A stretch of 64,000 nt of DNA from the NCBI RefSeq assembly GCF_002093665.1, contig NZ_MRWE01000029.1, forward strand, positions 1 to 64,000. Reading direction: 5' to 3'. The notes beneath the pieces were generated by a model. The model ran no database searches and was not told the DNA's origin. It saw nothing but the letters and a program-made list of their open reading frames with translations. Positions 1-7,916 of this stretch are shown here, piece by piece (position 1 is the first letter of the stretch; every line of letters begins with the position of its first letter). Made by a program: the position numbers and the translations under genes. This DNA comes from Rouxiella badensis (GTDB lineage Bacteria > Pseudomonadota > Gammaproteobacteria > Enterobacterales > Enterobacteriaceae).

Positions 1-63
1 TTTCTGCACGGCGTCCATGCTGAGTGCGCGGATAGCGTTCGCAAGCTCTTTACGAGAGGACAT
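1..63 (-). CDS. tktB: Transketolase, N-terminal fragment (runs off the window)
   Basis: The complement of bases 63 to 1 reads MSSRKELANAIRALSMDAVQ, the usual start of enterobacterial transketolase, which moves two-carbon units between sugar phosphates in the pentose phosphate pathway. Only 21 codons are present. It lies 16 bp downstream of the transaldolase gene on the same strand, the same order as the E. coli talA-tktB pair, so I call it tktB rather than tktA from synteny. Transketolase uses erythrose-4-phosphate, the product I infer for the neighbouring accessory cluster. Confidence 0.9.
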   Translation of the reverse strand, partial: MSSRKELANAIRALSMDAVQK

Positions 64-79
64 GTTCTACTCCAGTTAA

Positions 80-1030
80 TTACAGTTGAGCGGACAGCAT
101 ATCTTCCAGCTTCTGCTGGTCGACAGCGAACAAACGAATGCCTTCAGACAGCTTCTCAACCGCCATTGGGTCTTGGTTATGCTGCCAGCGAAACTCTTCT
201 TCGGCCAATGGCGCTGGCTGATGGAATGCTTCGGTAGACGGGGTTAATTTACGTTCAACCGGACCGGTGGCATTTTTCAGTTCTTCCAGCAGGTTCGGGG
301 AAATAGTCAGACGATCGCAACCGGCCAGAGCCAGGATCTGCTCAACTTTACGGAAGCTGGCACCCATGATCACGGTCTGATAGCGGTGTTCTTTATAGTA
401 CTTGTAGATGTCGGTCACGGACTTCACGCCCGGATCTTTCGCCACGTCGTAGGCGGCATTTGGCTCTTTGGCTTTGTACCAGTCGTAGATACGGCCCACG
501 AAAGGAGAAATCAGATAAACGCCGGCTTCAGCACAGGCGCGGGCCTGAGCAAACGAAAATAGCAGCGTCAGGTTACAGTTGATGCCTTCTTTTTCCAGCT
601 CTTCCGCCGCTTTGATGCCTTCCCAGGTCGAGGCAAGCTTGATCAGAATACGCGATTTATCAATGCCATGATCGGCATACATGCCGATAAGCTTACGTGC
701 TTTCGCTACGCACATGCCGCGGTCGAACGACAGACGGGCATCGACTTCGGTAGAGATACGGCCCGGAACGCTTTTAAGGATCTCGAGACCGATGTTCACG
801 GCCAGTTTGTCCGACGCATTGATAATTTGCGTTTCCTTGCTTCCGCCTTGCTTGCGGGCGTATTCAAGGGCTTCTTTGATAAGAGGTTGGTATTGAGGGA
901 TGTCGGCAGCTTTGAGAATCAGCGAAGGGTTGGTGGTAGCGTCTTGAGGTTCAAAATGGCGAATGGATTCGATGTCGCCGCTGTCCGCTACTACGGTCGT
1001 TAGCTGTTTAAGTGCGTCTAACTGGTTCAT
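80..1030 (-). CDS. talA: Transaldolase
   Basis: Full-length 316-residue transaldolase, the same length as E. coli TalA. It transfers a dihydroxyacetone unit from sedoheptulose-7-phosphate to glyceraldehyde-3-phosphate, giving erythrose-4-phosphate and fructose-6-phosphate, in the cytoplasm. The Schiff-base lysine is K131 in [16 protein letters not shown] (residues 32-36) and [12 protein letters not shown] are also family motifs. The start is supported by AAGGAG a few bases upstream on the minus strand. Synteny with tktB downstream and maeB (divergent, about 8 kb away) argues for the talA paralogue. An inserted catabolic cluster separates it from maeB, and that cluster's inferred end product is a substrate of this enzyme. 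Confidence 0.95.
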   Translation of the reverse strand: MNQLDALKQLTTVVADSGDIESIRHFEPQDATTNPSLILKAADIPQYQPLIKEALEYARKQGGSKETQIINASDKLAVNIGLEILKSVPGRISTEVDARLSFDRGMCVAKARKLIGMYADHGIDKSRILIKLASTWEGIKAAEELEKEGINCNLTLLFSFAQARACAEAGVYLISPFVGRIYDWYKAKEPNAAYDVAKDPGVKSVTDIYKYYKEHRYQTVIMGASFRKVEQILALAGCDRLTISPNLLEELKNATGPVERKLTPSTEAFHQPAPLAEEEFRWQHNQDPMAVEKLSEGIRLFAVDQQKLEDMLSAQL

Positions 1031-1171
1031 CTCTAGCTCCTTAAGAAGAATCGATACAGCAAAATGTCGTTACGTTTTAATTAGAGTACATAGACTGCAT
1101 CATTTTATTAACACATTGAATGCGCTTTTTCTGATTGTTGTGATGGGCCAGAACTATGGCTTTAGAATTCA

Positions 1172-1227
1172 ACAGGTTATAATTACCTGTCGGCGGACCC
1201 CAGAAAGGACAAACGGTTGGGGCCCGC
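1172..1227. other. Two inverted repeats between the rpiB-like gene and talA
   Basis: A small inverted repeat (ACAGGT at 1172-1177 and ACCTGT at 1185-1190) is followed by a longer one, GCGGACCCCA at 1193-1202 against TGGGGCCCGC at 1218-1227 with one mismatch. They lie after the stop of the RpiB-like gene and before talA on the same strand. The long stem may end the rpiB-like transcript, but it has no T tract in that direction. The short one may be an operator. Confidence 0.35.
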
Positions 1228-1241
1228 TGAATGCAGAAATA

Positions 1242-1691
1242 TTACGCGTTCTTCAATCCTTCATAATAGCCAATTTTCTCAACTTTGCTGGTAGAGCCGC
1301 CGCCCTCGAAGTTCGAGGCCAGCCAGGCGGCAACGATCGATTTTGCTAATTCCGGCCCGATCACGCGCGCGCCAAGGGTTATCACCTGCGCATCGTTGCT
1401 CTTGCGGGCGCGCTCGGCCGAATAGGTGTCGTGGCACTGAGCGGCGCGAATGCCGGGAACCTTGTTGGCCACGATGCTCATCCCGATGCCGGTACCGCAG
1501 AGCAAAATGCCGCGCTCAAATTTTCCTTCTTTAATAGCCGTTGCCACGGTGAAGGCAATATCCGGATAAAGCGGGTTATTGGCATCCTGACTGTAATCGA
1601 CGACTTCTATTCCTTGCTGCTGAACAAAAGCTTTCACGATGTTTTTCAATTCAATAGCCGCATCATCGGCTCCAATCGCGATAGGTAACAT
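1242..1691 (-). CDS. RpiB/LacAB-family sugar-phosphate isomerase, probably D-erythrulose-4-phosphate isomerase (DerI/EryI-like)
   Basis: A 149-residue member of the RpiB/LacAB aldose-ketose isomerase family. The N-terminal IGADD, catalytic cysteine C65 in LLCGTGIGMSI and the phosphate-binding stretch CHDTYSAERARKSNDA (from residue 86) are visible. The family includes ribose-5-phosphate isomerase B and the isomerase that turns D-erythrulose-4-phosphate into D-erythrose-4-phosphate in tetritol catabolism. The neighbours (fused DhaKL kinase, second TPI-like protein) favour the four-carbon substrate; that is inference. It is transcribed divergently from the MFS-led operon across a 410-bp region rich in TGTTCA repeats. 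A plain RpiB role remains possible. Confidence 0.8.
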   Translation of the reverse strand: MLPIAIGADDAAIELKNIVKAFVQQQGIEVVDYSQDANNPLYPDIAFTVATAIKEGKFERGILLCGTGIGMSIVANKVPGIRAAQCHDTYSAERARKSNDAQVITLGARVIGPELAKSIVAAWLASNFEGGGSTSKVEKIGYYEGLKNA

Positions 1692-2101
1692 AATTTCTCC
1701 TGCCTAATTAATAGGTTATGACTGGTGAAGGGCTTCAGGGCATCTAACGCGACGTCCAATCCCGCGCTGTGACAGCCGGTGCTTTTCAGCAGCGCGCAGC
1801 GAGTAAAGGCACAATATCGCAAATTCAATCATATGTTCAATAGGTGTTCATTTGTTTTGTGATGAATGATCTAAATCATCGTCTGCGAAGTAAATGTATT
1901 GAACAAAAACCTGAGTAAACTCTGAGTTAAGGGGTTTTGAACGCCTTTTTGAGTCGCGTCACACTTTTAACACGGCGAGATAGGCAAGTTCACATGAAGG
2001 GGGTAGTGTTCATATGTTCACATAATGAATTAATGAACAATGCGAGCCAGGCGCTTCTCAGATAAAGCTTTGCCTGCCTAAGGGCAGAAGGAGTCAGAAA
2101 A
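1692..2101. promoter_or_regulatory. Divergent regulatory region with repeated TGTTCA/TGAACA elements
   Basis: This 410-bp gap separates the RpiB-like gene (minus) from the MFS gene (plus) and holds no gene. TGTTCA occurs at 1834-1839, 1845-1850, 2007-2012 and 2015-2020, and its complement TGAACA at 1900-1905 and 2034-2039. The pairs nearest each gene are spaced 11 bp and 8 bp start to start. A palindrome, ATGATCTAAATCAT (1866-1879), resembles the core of CRP or FNR sites. I infer that the TGTTCA elements are operators for the SorC-type regulator at the end of the cluster. No second group of them is seen upstream of the regulator itself. Confidence 0.55.
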
Positions 2102-3469
2102 ATGATAACGATTTCACCAACAATACCAGGGGCCGCCGAGAAGTCGGCTATCCGCAAGATTTGCTTGCGTTTAGTGCCGTTCGTGGCGCTGATGTTCTTT
2201 ATTAACTTCCTTGACCGCACCGCCATTTCCTTTGCAGGCCCGAACGGCATGATTAGCGATCTGGGGATCCAGGTGGCTCAGTTTGGTCTGGCCTCTGGCG
2301 TTTTCTTTATCGGTTATATCCTGCTTGAAGTCCCGAGCAATCTGGCGCTGCACCGCTACGGCGCTCGTCGCTGGCTGGCACGCATTATGGTGTCTTGGGG
2401 TATCGTCTCTCTGCTGTTTACCTGGGTGAGCAGCGTTCAGGGACTTTACGGACTGCGCCTGCTGCTCGGCGTGGCCGAAGCGGGTTTCTTCCCTGGTGCT
2501 ATCTTTTTCCTCAGCGCCTGGGTTCCTGCACGCTATCGCAGCAAAATTCTTGCTCTGTTTTACCTCGCACAACCGTTAACCGTGGTATTCGGCGCACCGC
2601 TGGCAGCATGGCTCATCAACCAGCATGGACTGTTTGGTCTGGCAGGCTGGCGGGTGATGTTCCTCGGCGTCTCGATTCCGGCCATTTTGGCGGGTATCGT
2701 GGCGTGGTTTTATCTGGTGGATAAACCTAAAGACGCGAAATGGCTGACCTCCGAAGAACGGCTATGGCTCGAAACCGAACTCCAGAAAGAAGAGTCTGGT
2801 AAGAAAAATATTCATGGCCATCAGGGGCTGAAAGCTGCCTTCACCAGCGGTCGCGTGTGGATGCTGTGCATGATTTACTTCGGATTTGTCTACGGCCTCT
2901 ATGCGCTGGCATTTTTCCTGCCGACGATTATCGGCGGTTTCCAGCAGCAGTTCGGCGTGACTTTCAGCATCCTGCAAAAAGGTCTGATCACCGGTATTCC
3001 TTATCTGATTGCCGCGGTGGTGATGTTCTTCTGGTCGCGTGACGCCTCAAAACGCGGCTGCAAAACCTGGCATATCGCCATCCCGGCATTGGTCGGCGGG
3101 ATAAGCGTGCCGCTGGCGCTGTACATGGACTCACCGGCCGCCACCATTGCCGTGATAACCATCACCGCCTGCTCAATCTTCGCCGCGTTGCCGAATTTCT
3201 GGACCCTGCCAACGCAGTTCCTTTCCGGCGCTTCAGCCGCCGCGGCCGTTGCACTGATTAACACCCTCGGTAACGTGGCCGGTTTCTCTGCCGGGTATGT
3301 CACCGGTGCGCTGCATGACGCAACCTCGAGCTATACGGTTCCGATGATGGTCGTCGGCGGATTCATGCTGCTCTCTGCTCTGTTGATGGTGCTGCTGCGC
3401 GCCACTCAGCGTCCGGCTAAGCCGCTGCCAACCCCACTGAAAGACCCGAATTCGCCAAAGGCGGCATAG
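2102..3469 (+). CDS. MFS transporter, anion:cation symporter (sugar-acid) type
   Basis: 455 residues with about 12 hydrophobic segments. The N-terminal part (INFLDRTAISFAGP, then YILLEVPSNLALHRYGARRW) is typical of the ACS branch of the major facilitator superfamily, which takes up organic and sugar acids such as galactonate, tartrate and hexuronates with protons or sodium. The start has AAGGAG about 10 bases upstream. It is the first gene of a five-gene run on the plus strand and ends 10 bp before the kinase. An acid transporter fits D-apionate uptake, in line with the ApnO-like enzyme further down. The exact substrate cannot be read from sequence. Confidence 0.85.
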   Translation: MITISPTIPGAAEKSAIRKICLRLVPFVALMFFINFLDRTAISFAGPNGMISDLGIQVAQFGLASGVFFIGYILLEVPSNLALHRYGARRWLARIMVSWGIVSLLFTWVSSVQGLYGLRLLLGVAEAGFFPGAIFFLSAWVPARYRSKILALFYLAQPLTVVFGAPLAAWLINQHGLFGLAGWRVMFLGVSIPAILAGIVAWFYLVDKPKDAKWLTSEERLWLETELQKEESGKKNIHGHQGLKAAFTSGRVWMLCMIYFGFVYGLYALAFFLPTIIGGFQQQFGVTFSILQKGLITGIPYLIAAVVMFFWSRDASKRGCKTWHIAIPALVGGISVPLALYMDSPAATIAVITITACSIFAALPNFWTLPTQFLSGASAAAAVALINTLGNVAGFSAGYVTGALHDATSSYTVPMMVVGGFMLLSALLMVLLRATQRPAKPLPTPLKDPNSPKAA

Positions 3470-3479
3470 GAGAAGTGAG

Positions 3480-5240
3480 ATGACTTATTTATTCAATAAA
3501 CCCTCGGCGTTTGCCAATGAGCTGATCGAAGGATTCGTTGCGGCCCACGCTGCAAAGGTTCGGCAGGTACCAGGCGGGGTTGTCAGAAGCACACGCAGTG
3601 AACCCGGCAGCGTTGCCGTGGTGATTGGCGGCGGGTCGGGCCACTATCCGGCGTTTGCAGGATTGGTCGGACAAGGGCTGGCACACGGTGCGGCGATGGG
3701 GAACCTGTTTGCCTCGCCGTCTGCCCAGCAAATATGCTCGGTTGCCCGCGCGGCCAACAACGGCGGCGGCGTGCTGCTGACTTTTGGTAACTATGCGGGC
3801 GACGTGCTGCATTTTGGGCTGGCGCGTGACCGGTTAATCTCGGAAGGGATTCCCTGTGAAATCGTGCTGGTGACTGACGATATCTCCAGCGCCAGCAAAG
3901 AAGAACGTGAAAAACGCCGAGGCGTAGCGGGCGATCTGGTGGTGTTCAAGGCTGCGTCGGTTGCCGCCGAGCAGGGCCATTCTCTGCAAGAGGTTACTCG
4001 CATCGCTCGCCTTGCCAATCAGCGCATTCGCTCGTTCGGCGTGGCGTTTAGCGGCTGTACGTTGCCGGGAGCCGATCGTCCGCTGTTCAGCGTCCCGCAC
4101 GGGAAAATGGCCTTGGGGATGGGGATTCACGGCGAACCGGGCATCGGTGAGTCTGATATTCCTACCGCCGACGAGCTGGCCGAAGTGCTGGTGAAACGCC
4201 TGCTGGACGAACTGCCAGACGACATCGCCAATGCCAAGGGACAGCGCGTCGGCGTCATCCTGAACGGTCTGGGCTCGGTGAAGTATGAAGAGCTGTTTGT
4301 GGTTTATCGCCGTATTGCGCAATTACTGGACGAAGCCGGAATTGTCGCGGTAGATGCGGAAGTTGGCGAATTTGTGACTAGTTTTAATATGGCGGGTGCC
4401 TCTCTGACGCTGTTCTGGCTGGACGATGAGCTGGAACCACTGTGGCGCGCGCCTGCCGATGCCCCAGCGTTCAGAAAAGGGTCGGTTAGGGCCGCTGAAC
4501 CGCTGGAAGCACAGCAACTCGACGTCGCGTTGGCGACCACCGTGCCGCCTGCCAGCGTGGAGTCCAAAAAGGCCGCACAGTGCCTGCTCGGTGTTTTGAA
4601 TACGCTGGCGCAAACCATTGTGACCCATGCCGATGAGCTGGGGCGTATCGACGCCGTTGCCGGTGACGGTGACCACGGAATTGGCATGGAGCGTGGGGCG
4701 CTTGCCGCCGCCGAGAAAGCCGCCGAGATGCAGCTGCGCGGTGCCGGTGCCGGCACTCTGTTGCAACAGGCCGCCGACGCCTGGGCCGACCGGGCCGGAG
4801 GTACTTCAGGGGCACTCTGGGGGCTGGCGCTCAACGCGCTGGGTACGGTAATTGGCGATGAAAAATACCCGGATGCGCACACTGTCGCCGAGGGCGTTAG
4901 CAAGGCCAAAGATGGCATCATGCATTTTGGCAAGGCGAAGGTTGGCGATAAAACGCTGGTCGACGTCCTTGTTCCTTTCAGCGATACCCTGAGTGCCTGC
5001 GTGGCGCGCGGAGACGAGTTTGGTCTCGCCTGGCAGCAGGCGGCGCAGGAGGCTGAGGTGCAGGCCAGGGCGACAGCTAATCTGCGCCCGAAAGTGGGGC
5101 GCGCAAGGCCGTTGGCCGAGAAGAGCCTGGGCACGCCTGATGCCGGCGCGGTTTCGCTTTCACTGATCGTTAATGCGCTGCTGCCGCTGTTCACCGGCAA
5201 CGCCAGGGACAACGTTAAACCTCACGAGGAGCAGTTTTAA
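3480..5240 (+). CDS. Fused DhaK-DhaL ketose kinase, probably L-erythrulose kinase (LerK-like)
   Basis: A 586-residue ATP-dependent kinase of the dihydroxyacetone-kinase family with both domains in one chain. The DhaK part (about 1-330) has GGGSGHYPAF at 50-59 and the substrate-binding histidine H217 in GMGIHGEPG, which forms a covalent hemiaminal with the ketone. The DhaL part (about 360-586) has the Mg-ATP motif GDGDHG at 395-400 and GGTSGALWG at 440-448. The fused layout indicates direct use of ATP rather than PTS phosphate. Family members phosphorylate dihydroxyacetone or erythrulose. The TPI-like and RpiB-like neighbours point to erythrulose. RBS AGGAGAAG precedes the ATG; the stop overlaps the next start as TAATG. 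Confidence 0.85.
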   Translation: MTYLFNKPSAFANELIEGFVAAHAAKVRQVPGGVVRSTRSEPGSVAVVIGGGSGHYPAFAGLVGQGLAHGAAMGNLFASPSAQQICSVARAANNGGGVLLTFGNYAGDVLHFGLARDRLISEGIPCEIVLVTDDISSASKEEREKRRGVAGDLVVFKAASVAAEQGHSLQEVTRIARLANQRIRSFGVAFSGCTLPGADRPLFSVPHGKMALGMGIHGEPGIGESDIPTADELAEVLVKRLLDELPDDIANAKGQRVGVILNGLGSVKYEELFVVYRRIAQLLDEAGIVAVDAEVGEFVTSFNMAGASLTLFWLDDELEPLWRAPADAPAFRKGSVRAAEPLEAQQLDVALATTVPPASVESKKAAQCLLGVLNTLAQTIVTHADELGRIDAVAGDGDHGIGMERGALAAAEKAAEMQLRGAGAGTLLQQAADAWADRAGGTSGALWGLALNALGTVIGDEKYPDAHTVAEGVSKAKDGIMHFGKAKVGDKTLVDVLVPFSDTLSACVARGDEFGLAWQQAAQEAEVQARATANLRPKVGRARPLAEKSLGTPDAGAVSLSLIVNALLPLFTGNARDNVKPHEEQF

Positions 5241-6025
5241 TGAAACCACAACTGACGCTGGGCGTTAGCCTAAAAATGTACTTCGGCTATCAGCAAACCC
5301 TCGAATGGTCGCGGCAGATAGCGGAAATCGTCGGCCATCATCCGGCAACGCAGCAAGGTCAGGTTGAGCTGTTTGTATTCCCGTCTTTACCGGCGATTGC
5401 CCCCACGCTTGAGGCGTTTCGCGGCACGGTAATGAAGGTCGGTGCACAGAATATGTTTTGGGAAGACGCCGGTGCCTACACCGGTGAAGTCAGCGGCGCG
5501 ATGCTGCATGAAATGGGCTGCGGTTATGTCGAAATCGGCCACGCCGAACGCCGCCGCTATTTTGCTGAAACCGATAAGCAAATTGCCGATAAAACCACGG
5601 CTGCGCTGCGCAATCAGCTGATCCCGGTCATTTGCATCGGTGAGGCCGAACGCTGCTCCGCCGCGCAGGCCATTGAACAGGCCGTCGAACAGGCGCATCA
5701 GGCGCTTGGCCCGGCAGAAAAACAAGGGCTGAGCGGTGACGCAATCCTCGCCTATGAGCCGCAGTGGGCCATCGGCGCGAAAGAGCCTGCCTCAGCAGAT
5801 TTTATAGGGGAAGTTTGTCAGGGGTTGGCGCAGCGTCTGGTGGGCGGGGCCAGCGGCGAGCGTCGGGTGATTTACGGCGGCAGCGCCGGTCCCGGCTTGC
5901 TCTCTCAGCTTGGCAGCAGAACGGGCGGCCTGTTTCTCGGCCGTTTCTCGCACCAGCCGGCGGCCTATAAAGCCATCCTTGATGAAGCATTGATTTTCTT
6001 GAACAACCAGGCTGACAGGAGCTAA
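5240..6025 (+). CDS. Triosephosphate-isomerase-like enzyme, probably L-erythrulose-1-phosphate isomerase (LerI-like)
   Basis: 261 residues of the TPI TIM-barrel family with all catalytic positions kept: K12 in SLKMYFG, H101 in VEIGHAERR and E173 in AYEPQWAIG. The phosphate-binding loop reads GGSAGPG in place of the usual GGSVTP-type sequence, and the N-terminal NWKMN of housekeeping TPI is replaced by SLKMY. These departures suggest a catabolic paralogue. Known relatives convert L-erythrulose-1-phosphate to D-erythrulose-4-phosphate. Translation is probably coupled to the kinase through the one-base TAATG overlap. Role inferred from family and neighbours. Confidence 0.8.
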   Translation: MKPQLTLGVSLKMYFGYQQTLEWSRQIAEIVGHHPATQQGQVELFVFPSLPAIAPTLEAFRGTVMKVGAQNMFWEDAGAYTGEVSGAMLHEMGCGYVEIGHAERRRYFAETDKQIADKTTAALRNQLIPVICIGEAERCSAAQAIEQAVEQAHQALGPAEKQGLSGDAILAYEPQWAIGAKEPASADFIGEVCQGLAQRLVGGASGERRVIYGGSAGPGLLSQLGSRTGGLFLGRFSHQPAAYKAILDEALIFLNNQADRS

Positions 6026-6027
6026 CG

Positions 6028-6828
6028 ATGGCCATTGGACTCAGCACCTACGCCTATTTCTGGCGACTGTCAGACCGCGTTCCCGAACCGATGGGCCTCG
6101 ACGCGATGCTGGAAAATACCGCCGAGTTGGGCGGAAAGGTATTTCAGATTTGCGATTACCCAAAAATCGAGACGCTGTCGGTCGATGGCCTCGAGCAGCT
6201 GAGACAGCGCGCCGAGTCGCTCGGTGTGGTGCTCGAGCTCGGCACACGCGGGCTGAAGGCCGAACACCTCGAACGCTATCTGCAACTGGCGCAGGCGCTG
6301 AATGCCAAAATCCTGCGCTCGATGTTTAACGGTCCCGACTCGCGCCCGACGCTTGCTGAGGCGCAGCAGCAGCTGGCGCACATTTTGCCGGCGTTTGAAC
6401 GCAGCGAAGTCGCGCTGTGCATTGAGACCTACGAGCAGGTGCCGACCGCCAGTAATTTGGCGGTAGTGAAACATTTTAACTCGCCGTGGCTGGGGATTTG
6501 TCTGGATCCCGCCAACTGCGTTGCCGCGCTGGAGACGCCCAAAGAGGTGATCGCCAGTACCGCGCCTTACGTGCTGAATCTGCACGTAAAAGATTTTGCG
6601 TTTTCGCGCCGCGATGGCTGGGTCGGCTTTACCTTCGCGGGCTGTCCGCTGGGGGAAGGGTTGCTCGACTACGACGCGATGATAGCGGAAGTGAAGCCGC
6701 AGGCACGGGGGATAAACCAGATTATCGAGCACTGGCTGCCGTGGCAGGAAGATGCCGCATCAACCTGTGCTTTAGAAGACGCGTGGACGCGTCACAATCT
6801 CGAATTTTTGCTGTCCCGCCAATCTTGA
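6028..6828 (+). CDS. Sugar-phosphate isomerase/epimerase-type TIM barrel, candidate 3-oxo-isoapionate decarboxylase (OiaC-like)
   Basis: 266 residues of the AP-endonuclease-2-like TIM-barrel superfamily (xylose isomerase-like). Probable metal ligands at strand ends are the E of LCIETYEQ, the D of GICLDPANC, the H of LNLHVKDF and the E of IIEHWLPW. It begins 2 bp after the TPI-like stop with AGGAG upstream. I recall that D-apionate catabolism in related bacteria uses a protein of this fold, OiaC, to decarboxylate 3-oxo-isoapionate to L-erythrulose. That would link the oxidoreductase after it to the kinase before it. It could instead be an epimerase or isomerase of another sugar, so the reaction is an inference. 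Confidence 0.6.
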   Translation: MAIGLSTYAYFWRLSDRVPEPMGLDAMLENTAELGGKVFQICDYPKIETLSVDGLEQLRQRAESLGVVLELGTRGLKAEHLERYLQLAQALNAKILRSMFNGPDSRPTLAEAQQQLAHILPAFERSEVALCIETYEQVPTASNLAVVKHFNSPWLGICLDPANCVAALETPKEVIASTAPYVLNLHVKDFAFSRRDGWVGFTFAGCPLGEGLLDYDAMIAEVKPQARGINQIIEHWLPWQEDAASTCALEDAWTRHNLEFLLSRQS

Positions 6829-6880
6829 AAGCGGGTTTTACAACTTTATATAAATTCAATTTTTAAGTGAGGAAGGCATC

Positions 6881-7738
6881 ATGACGACGACTCTGAAAAC
6901 AATTACCGTAATAGGCGCTGGCGGCAAAATGGGCATGCGTATCTCTGCCAACTTCCAGAACAGCCGCTATCAGGTGTTTTACTGTGAGAATTCACCGCAT
7001 GCGCAGATGCAGGTACAGGCTCAGGGTCGTGAAATCTCCGACGCCGACAGCGTCGTCCGCCATAGCGATGTGGTTATCCTCGCCGTGCCGGATATCGCAC
7101 TGGGTGCGGTTTCCACCGCCATTGTCCCGAAAATGAAGGCTGGAGCGGTGTTACTGACCCTCGACCCGGCGGCCGCTTATGCCAATCTGATAGCCCAGCG
7201 CGCCGACATCAAATACGCCGTCGCGCACCCGTGTCACCCGTCGGTGTTTCTTGACCGTTACACCAAGGAAGAGCATGCCGATGCCTTCGGCGGCGTGGCG
7301 GCGGTTCAGCACGTGGCGGCCTCCTACGAGCAGGGCAGCGATGCCGATCGCGCCGAGCTGGCGAAAGTGGTGAGCGTCATGTACGGACCGGTGGAGCAGG
7401 TGCACTGGGTGACCGTTAAACAGCTGGCTTACCTGGAGCCAACGCTGGTGGAAACTGTGGCCTGTATGGTCGGTTCATTCATGAAAGAGGCACTCGACGA
7501 AACCGTGAAGTCGTGCGGCGTACCGGAAGAAGCAGCGAAGGCGATGCTTTATGGCCACATCCAGATTGCCCTCGCCGTGGCCTTCCGCAGCACCAACCCG
7601 TTCTCCGACGCCTGTATGATAGCGATGGAGTACGGCCGTGAAAAAATCATCAAGGAAGACTGGAAGCAGATTTTCGACGAGAAAGAGCTGGATATCGTCA
7701 TTGCGCGGATGCTGAAAATCGATGCCATCAAGCGCTGA
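6881..7738 (+). CDS. apnO: D-apionate oxidoisomerase-like NAD-dependent oxidoreductase (PGDH C-terminal domain family)
   Basis: 285 residues with an N-terminal Rossmann motif (VIGAGGKMGMRIS, about residues 10-22) and a helical phosphogluconate-dehydrogenase-like C-terminal domain. The segments VAHPCHPSVF and HWVTVKQLAYLEPTLVETVA are characteristic. Proteins of this kind include ApnO, which oxidises and rearranges D-apionate to 3-oxo-isoapionate with NAD. The assignment rests on recalled family resemblance plus the full set of downstream enzymes beside it. RBS GAGGAAGG precedes the ATG, with a 52-bp gap from the preceding gene. A hairpin lies 18 bp after the stop. Another branched or four-carbon sugar acid is possible. 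Confidence 0.6.
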   Translation: MTTTLKTITVIGAGGKMGMRISANFQNSRYQVFYCENSPHAQMQVQAQGREISDADSVVRHSDVVILAVPDIALGAVSTAIVPKMKAGAVLLTLDPAAAYANLIAQRADIKYAVAHPCHPSVFLDRYTKEEHADAFGGVAAVQHVAASYEQGSDADRAELAKVVSVMYGPVEQVHWVTVKQLAYLEPTLVETVACMVGSFMKEALDETVKSCGVPEEAAKAMLYGHIQIALAVAFRSTNPFSDACMIAMEYGREKIIKEDWKQIFDEKELDIVIARMLKIDAIKR

Positions 7739-7756
7739 TTGAGACGTTTACTGCCC

Positions 7757-7785
7757 AGAGCGCAGGTCATCATGGCCTGCGCTCT
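7757..7785 (+). terminator. Hairpin after the ApnO-like gene
   Basis: A perfect 10-bp stem, AGAGCGCAGG at 7757-7766 with CCTGCGCTCT at 7776-7785 and a 9-base loop, lies just past the last catabolic gene and before the regulator. It has no T run, so it may weaken rather than stop read-through into the regulator gene. Confidence 0.5.
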
Positions 7786-7916
7786 CCTCAAACCCCCCGC
7801 TTTGTGCCTCCTTTTTCCCGCCTCGTTATGCCATGCTGTCGTTATGTCTTTATCTAGGCAATAATCGTTGATTAGCGTATAAAAAGGCAGAATTTGCCAG
7901 GAGAATTGAGCCCCGG

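Noticed and set aside
4304-5212. A 302-codon frame on the minus strand opposite the kinase gene.
   Set aside because: Low-complexity Ser/Ala composition typical of a reading frame antisense to a GC-rich gene; the plus-strand kinase has all family motifs.
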